From Rhytidiadelphus loreus (lineage: Eukaryota > Streptophyta > Bryopsida > Hypnales > Hylocomiaceae): a DNA stretch of 64,000 nt. Under the pieces are notes generated by a model. The model did no database searches. It was not told the origin of the DNA and saw only the letters and a program-made list of their open reading frames with translations. The translations under genes were made by a program, and so were the position numbers. The DNA is taken from NCBI GenBank assembly GCA_947034895.1, contig OX344762.1, positions 9,553,501 through 9,617,500 on the forward strand, given 5' to 3'. Of this stretch, positions 58,605 to 64,000 are shown piece after piece. Position 1 is the first letter of the stretch. Every line of letters starts with the position of its first letter.

Positions 58605-61104
58605 TTAGTTCAAGTCCATTGGATTGTTATGAGAACCACTCGTTGCACCTTGTTCGTAATCATTGGACTCTCCAACAACAAGTTTCTTCTTAGCACGAGT
58701 CCTTGAAGCAGGTCCATCTGCTTCTAAAATAGATTCCAAGACATTGGAGTTCTTGAGAGCTTCAAGTGTCCTTTTAGTTTGCGGAGAGTGTAACTCCAAT
58801 AGATAATCGAGTGCTTGGCTTTGATAATAAGGCCCGTATGTTGAGTCGAGGTAAGCCATACTATTCAAGTCTTCTGGAGTGGCATTTTCATCACGATTAG
58901 CCCCTTGTTCACCTTCAAAATTCCAACGGTGTCCTTCCAGATGAGCACCCCACTTGAAGGTTTGGGATGTCTTATCAAAATATCCACCAAGGCATTGAAA
59001 AAAAAACGCCCTCTTCCCTGCATTGTGAGCTCCTTTTCCCATAAGGTTGAATGCCACTCTTAGAATTTCACGCGGGTCCGTTTCCCAATTCAATTGTGAG
59101 GCAGCAACTCCCATTTCTTGATCATGTAGACCTTCTCGCCAACTCCAAAGCAAGTCTCGTCCCCAAAATCGTGTCTCTGTTGTCGTGTCTCTATTGTGTT
59201 CCCAAGAAGGTGGCATGTAAGTCATCAAGTTGAACATGGTATACAAGCGATCATGGAATGGTGCTGCACAAATCACACATCGTCGTCTAATCAGACATTG
59301 AGTGATGAGACACTAAGGATGGTACACATGTGTACATGATCCAAGTGCCCATCCTCCTTCTGGCCCAAATTGTTCTAGACATATGGGGCATTTGGTATGA
59401 TCCAAGACGAAATGAGTTGGCTTTGGCCACAATAGACTTTGGTCTTTTTCGTTGAAGTGACTAGACATCTGATTTCCATGGTCCCAACCATTTTGTGCCC
59501 AGTCTATGACATTTTTTTCCGCCACGTCAAGCATGGACATGTTATCCGGAAACATGTCCTCCATCAATGCCCATGATGTCAATCCATTCTCTCGTTTAGG
59601 GGCATTTGCTACAAAGTTCTTCGAAACTTTGTCTAGCTCTTTCGCAACTTGTTGAGATCGATCCACGGAGAGAATGCACGCGACCTTCCAATGATAGTAT
59701 GTTGCTGCCAACACTGCCAACTTCTCTCGAAGCATTCTATTTTCTTCAGCCAAATCAAGTTCCTTTGATGATTGTAGATGTGGAATGGCAGGAAACGAAA
59801 GTGAATCCTGAGTCCCTTGCAAACCATCAACGTGCGGATTGCTAGAATCTCTTGAGACGAACGGAAGTGGTGCCATTGGAAGAATTGAAGAACGCTTCGT
59901 ACGCTTGGCAGGGGGAGAAAGGTGAATGACATCGCTGGTGAGGTCCCCAACAAGCTTGTCCAAGTGATGTGGATCCTGCTCAACAAAGGTTTCGTCCATG
60001 TCCGACTGTGAAAGTCTGACGCTCTTTTTCTCGAAGGCCTTGTAATTCTTTGGATTGTTGAGAAATGAGAGCATTTTTTTGTTCACATGTAGACCGCCAT
60101 TTCTTCACATCACCTTCTAAGGTTGCAATTTGTGCATCCTTGGTCTTCAAGAGGTCGAGAGCCTTCGCCAACGTCATCGCATTGTGAACAACATCAGATT
60201 CAGACTGTGGAATGGGAATGTGACTTGTGGCACATACGGGTGAGTCGTCACTTAAAGCAAAGTCGAAGACGTTGCTGGCGTCTTGTGGTGGCAAGATTGG
60301 AGTCGCAATTGTGGTTGAGGCTGATGCCAATCTAATTTTCGTGGTGGACCGTCACACCTTCGCAGGATGTTTCATCTTCTTTCCCCGTGATGATGAAGCG
60401 GCTTGAACATTTGGATCTGGAACTGGAACTGGAACTTGGACGGGGGTGATAATCTGCTCCTTCACTCGTACAAGCTTAGGAATCCGTGTGCCATCTGAAT
60501 CATTATCCTCTTCTGATTCTTCCGTGTCCACCTCTTGAGTTTCTTTGTTTTGTGGATCACTTCGAAAAGGCCCAAGTCCACCCTCCGGAAATTTGAGAAC
60601 CCCTCTTGGAATTATTCCAACTTCTGGACGCTCCACGTAGGTACTTTCTTTAATCGTGATCCAGTCAACTTGTTTGTTCAAGGCGACCTCAGCATAGGCA
60701 CCTCTAGCAATGAACAAAGGGGCCTCATTCCTATCTACAAAAGGGGTTTTGTAGAGGACCTGCCACAATTCTAAACACCTTCGTATGAAAGCTGGATTTT
60801 CACAATACTTCAAATTTGCCTTGTTATTGTGTCGGTTGTGATGATGGCGCCATGCCGGAAAGAACTTCCCGATGTGACACCATTCAATGTAGTCTTCACA
60901 CACCTGCATACTCCAAGGCTCTGGCTCCTCGTTCCACTCTTTGAAAGCTAGGTGGTTATCATTGTTCAACACATGCCATCGCTTCTTGTGAATGTTACCC
61001 CTCCTTTTTCTAGTCTTGTCTTTGGCAGCCTTCCTAATTGCACCAGGAGTGCGTACAGTGGAAAAAACCGGAAGGGACCCCTCATTGCTACCTCCAGTTG
61101 CCAT
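58605..61104 (-). pseudogene. WCHI-domain / RING-H2 fusion gene, cargo gene 4, with two stops and a frameshift
   Basis: From ATG 61104 the protein starts with a basic tail and the shared domain (EPEPWSMQVCEDYIEWCHIG, FFPAWRHHHNRHNNKANL, FIRRCLELWQVLY, AYAEVALNKQVDWITIK). The frame crosses TGA at 60352-60354 and continues into a coiled coil (DLLKTKDAQIATLEGDVKKW). Near 60010 it shifts by one base and runs on through helical sequence to HTKCPICLEQFGPEGGWALG and CTHVYHP. A TAG at 59313-59315 follows, then CLITQCLIRRRCVICAAPFHD and a C-terminal region to 58605. The Cys/His pattern is RING-H2, suggesting an E3 ubiquitin ligase. At the TAG position the paralogue at 22.4-23.2 kb has Met, so this was once a sense codon. 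This copy is probably inactive. Confidence 0.7.
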
Positions 61105-61178
61105 GAGATTTGCAGACGTCGCAAAATTCTAAGAACCAAATGATAGCAAAAAATAGTATATATATTATCCAAAAGGGT

Positions 61179-61214
61179 CACGCATGCAGCCAACAAAGGT
61201 TGCAAGACAGAAAG
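61179..61214 (-). promoter_or_regulatory. Weaker copy of the conserved promoter-like block
   Basis: Read with the gene: CTTTCTGTCTTGCAACCTTTG, then TTGGCTGCATGCGTGACCC. The GTGGCTG.ATGCGTG core is recognisable; the 5' part is diverged. It lies about 75 bp before the ATG at 61104. Confidence 0.4.
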
Positions 61215-61264
61215 CCTCAATGGAAAATGAAGGTGATAGCATGATGATGGGCTACTGGCTATAT

Positions 61265-61785
61265 AGGGCGAGTGACTTCGGTCTAGGGGGGCGAGTACGG
61301 ATAGGGCAACTGCGTATCCAGCGACTGCGGGTCTAGGTGGGGCGACTGCGGGTCCGACGTGGGTGACAACGGGTCTCGAGAGGGCGACAGTGGGTCCACC
61401 ACCAGGTCTAGGTACCTTTTGCGCACCCGCGGTCGCCCACCCAAGAACACTTCCTGAACCCGCAGTCTCCCTGCCAAACCCACAGTCGCCCACCCGCGGT
61501 CTCCCTCAGAAATCCGCAGTCGCCCACCCGCAGTCGCCCTCACCCACCCGTAGTCGCCCACCCGCAGTCGCCCTCGCCCACCCGCAGTCGCCCCTACCCG
61601 CACTCTCCTACCCGTACGCGCCCTCCAGTTTGCCAAGTGGATGCCATGTGGCATCCACCTGGAGGGGGGTAATTTCCTGTAAAGTCAAAGGTAAATTTGA
61701 CTTTTCGTGACGTCGCGCGGGCTCTACTAGACGTCGCGCGACGTCTGTCTGTCACGGTGTCGCGCTGTCGCAGCGAACAACCCTG
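61265..61785. repeat. Right subterminal motif array and terminal inverted repeat of the giant hAT
   Basis: From 61265 to 61410 the motif is in plus orientation; from about 61425 to 61625 it is in the opposite orientation (ACCCGCAGTCGCCC, GCGGTCGCCC). Beyond this comes GACGTCGCG-rich DNA and the terminal CAGGGTTGT (complement), ending at 61785. It mirrors the left end. Confidence 0.88.
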
Positions 61786-61793
61786 CTACCTAC
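61786..61793. repeat. 8-bp target-site duplication, right copy (CTACCTAC)
   Basis: Identical to 39266-39273. Lies 33 bp below the stop codon of the neighbouring hAT gene. Confidence 0.93.
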
Positions 61794-61826
61794 TAATAAG
61801 CTAAATGACTTGGAACGCGCTACGTG

Positions 61827-63981
61827 CTAGTTATTCGCTAGGTACCTGCGACGGCCACCTACAACAAACCATTCATCAAAAATTGATTGATACGGGAAGT
61901 TCTCGAGGGTGTATACACGTTGAGAGTACATCCCCAATACGACTTCAATGTGTTCGTCTAGATTGTTCCTCAGTTTCAACTTGAGGAATCCAACGCTTGA
62001 GAAGCACCGTTCATCTTCCACCGATCCAATCACATGCGCAATCGCCATCTCCGCTAGTTTGAGAAACTCGCCAAAGTTATGCGTGAGACTGTTATTACTA
62101 TCCAATACCCGCCACACCTTTGTCAAGGGATTTAGATCATATGGGGGAAGCATTGCAGGCCGCGAGTTCGATTTCATGCAGGTTTTGAACAACGACCTCT
62201 GTGACATGAGAGTGTCCCGATCTAGGATCGGTTTCAACAACACTTTCTTGTCACCGTCCTCTACAATCTTCCCGTGACCATAAGTGTCCATGAGGGTGCG
62301 AAGGTGTTTGTCAAAAACCTCCTCGGCATCACCTTGGCACCAAAATTGAGGATATAAGATCCCGAAGGCGTTCATCACATTGTGTTGTGGAAATCTGTCG
62401 TGCAGCTCCTGTACAAGCATCTGCGCGGCACCTGCGACCATGGAAACAAAATCTGTCATTGAATCATCAAGGCGACTTGAAGAAAACAAGAAACTACGAA
62501 GTGCATGCGACATACAGGAAACAAATTCAGTCATGTACACGTCTTCCCAAATAACCGAATTGACACCACCGAAATCACAGCACTGAAATCACACCACCGA
62601 CATCACAGCACAACATACTGCAAGTCTGATTCCAAGCTTTAAAGACAATTATAATCTTGTAGTAGACAACAAATTAAAGAGACAATGAACCATAGAAAAC
62701 TCACTTGTACACTCTAATTTTACTTTGCTAACCAAAGAAGCCCACAAATCACGGTCAACCGGTCGCCCCTTATGTTCTGCATGAATCTTTTCACCGTGAC
62801 AGACGAAAGACAAAATGGCAGAGTCGTCGTTGAGATCGCAAATCCACTTCAGGTGAATCTGCTCGTGGCTGTAGTCGAGGAGATTTTTGAAGCTCTAGAA
62901 CTCGTCCGTGGTGAATGATGTACAGTTGTCGTCATACATTCTATACAGTGAACTCTGGCAAATTTTCAATGCCGCTACAAAATCACAGATGTAGACGTCC
63001 TTTTTTTGAGCAAAATTGACCAGGGTATCCACTGCCTCCAATAGTGGCAACAAGGCACACATTCCCAATAAAGGATACAGATCCAGTAGCAAAACCAAGC
63101 AGGCCTGCATTCATACATTCCAAAGCAACCGTTTCAGATTTCATATTGCATATAGTATGCAAGACCTATATATTGAACATTGATAGGGATTTACAGGAAA
63201 TTGAACTACCTGTCAAATGCGAAACAAGATCCTCGAACCGGCACACTGAAATCGATTCAACTTTGCAAGAACAGTACTGGAACAACGAACCTGAAATTTG
63301 AAATGAAGAAGAACGATCTAAACTAAATAACAACCTTCATTTCGAAATCTCCTTCAATCCACAATAAACTAAATAAACAAAATTCATTTTCAAATCTCCT
63401 TCAAAGCACAATAACAAGAGAATAGTACGATACAGAGCTCTGCAGACAGACAGAGCAAACATAGAATGGTTCAACTTCAAAGGAGCACGCTTACCTCAGC
63501 TTTGGTATTTTCACCCAAATCTGTTGTCATCTTGTAGATGAGGGTTCTGTACTCCGATAGCAATCTCCTCAGAGGTTCGATGAGACTAACCCAACGGGTT
63601 TGCACATTCCTCAACATTTTCAAGCCTTTTGTATCCGTGAGCTCTGCAAGTTGCTTGAATTCAGCAAAGCGTTTAGGACTTTTACAAAAGTATGCATGAG
63701 TAACAGCAAGGAGTTTTTCGATGTCTGCAAATATGCTGAGAGTGGACAACGCTTTAAAAGCCAAGTTGCATCGGTGTGCCACGCAGTGCATTCCAATCAC
63801 AAATGGGGCATATTTCTCTTTTATTTGAGTAGTGACCTCCCCCTGATTCCTTGCAAAGTCGAAGCCCCATCTGCCCCAAAGCTGAGCCACTTGCGAGCTA
63901 TAGTATCGGAGTCCAATCCGCTTCCAGTAGCCACAACATCCATAATGAGCTTCGTCAAATTGTCAGCGTTTGGTGTACATT
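61827..63981 (-). pseudogene. Decayed hAT transposase-like gene (copy 2), 5' end outside window
   Basis: Three exon-like blocks are visible. The block from 63981 to about 63477 has FGADGASTLQGIRG, KYAPFVIGMHCVAHRCNLAF and TKGLKMLRNVQTRWVSL. The next, about 62705-63110, has KKDVYICDFVAALK, an in-frame TAG at 62895-62897, and a GTGAGT donor. The last, 61827-62540, has FPQHNVMNAFGILYPQFW, LKLAEMAIAHVIGSVEDERCF and LRNNLDEHIEVVLGMY, the hAT dimerisation region. A one-base loss in a G run near 63839 shifts the frame. It is the same family as copy 1 at 33453-36361, and less decayed. The giant hAT inserted just below its stop codon, and a CACTA-type element at 63982 splits its 5' part. Confidence 0.72.
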
Positions 63982-64000
63982 CACTAGTAGAAAATTGTGT
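63982..64000. mobile_element. Left end of a CACTA-like element, cut by window edge
   Basis: CACTAGTAGAAAATTGTGT matches the terminal repeat of the element at 25810 (CACTAGTAGAAAA). It interrupts the open frame of the hAT gene to its left. The 3-bp duplication would be CAT or ATT, depending on the right end, which lies outside. Confidence 0.7.

Larger units (their letters stand above)
39274..61785. mobile_element. Giant hAT-superfamily transposon, 22,512 bp, with cargo genes
   Basis: The left end reads CAGGGTTGTCTTGTCTGACA and the right end, read inward, CAGGGTTGTTCGCTGCGACA: the first nine bases are identical and 14 of 20 agree. A perfect 8-bp duplication CTACCTAC flanks both. Just inside both ends are GACGTC/GTCGCG-rich DNA and arrays of GGGCGACTGCGGGT, comparable to the subterminal transposase-binding repeats of Ac-type elements. 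The interior holds an open hAT transposase frame (40420-43572) and cargo: WCHI-domain genes at 44689-46296, 55442-56932 and 58605-61104, a spliced gene at 48121-49440 and a kinase-like gene at 51495-53088. Typical hAT elements are 2-5 kb, so size and gene content are exceptional. The intact duplication suggests a single insertion event of the whole unit. Confidence 0.92.

Overview
The window looks like nuclear DNA of a land plant. It has TTTAGGG-type telomere-like repeats, plant-type hAT transposases with a DUF659-like core, CACTA-type elements with 3-bp target duplications, a tRNA-derived SINE, GT..AG introns and long AT-rich spacers. The protein families suggest a non-seed plant (moss, lycophyte or fern), but the sequence does not fix the species. 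Almost everything recognisable is mobile or accessory DNA; no ordinary housekeeping gene was identified.

Region 1 (1-16 kb). A minus-strand DUF7869-like gene runs off the left edge. Then come a tandem array of a 21-bp palindrome (arms TTATCYTCG / CGARGATAA around 3 variable bases) and an AT-rich spacer. Three plus-strand genes follow: a three-exon gene with a ParB-like DGQH motif and a methyltransferase-like region, an FCP1/NIF-type phosphatase-like gene, and a Ser/Pro-rich gene. The same palindrome recurs about 28 times here, in spacers, in both introns and inside exons, and was not seen past about 15.2 kb. These genes carry isolated in-frame stop codons but no frameshifts that I could see.

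Region 2 (16-39 kb). This is AT-rich repeat DNA with insertions: CACTA-type MITEs, a 1.5-kb CACTA-like element carrying a nested SINE, two foldback elements, a gag remnant with zinc knuckles, a decayed RING-finger gene, and a decayed hAT gene.

Region 3 (39.27-61.79 kb). This is the main discovery: one 22.5-kb hAT transposon. It is bounded by a perfect 8-bp duplication (CTACCTAC) and by inverted CAGGGTTGT ends, with arrays of a GGGCGACTGCGGGT motif just inside both ends. It holds an open 1050-codon hAT transposase frame. It also holds at least five further genes: three paralogues sharing a 'WCHI..LFP..RH' N-terminal domain (one joined to a RING-H2 finger), a protein-kinase-like gene, and a small-exon gene of unknown function. 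Every gene in it has a GGGCGACTGCGGGT array upstream, and four share a further promoter-like block.

Region 4 (61.8-64 kb). A second decayed hAT gene, in whose 3' flank the giant element appears to have landed, is itself interrupted at the right edge by the start of a CACTA-type element. The layering therefore reads hAT gene, then giant hAT, plus a separate CACTA insertion.
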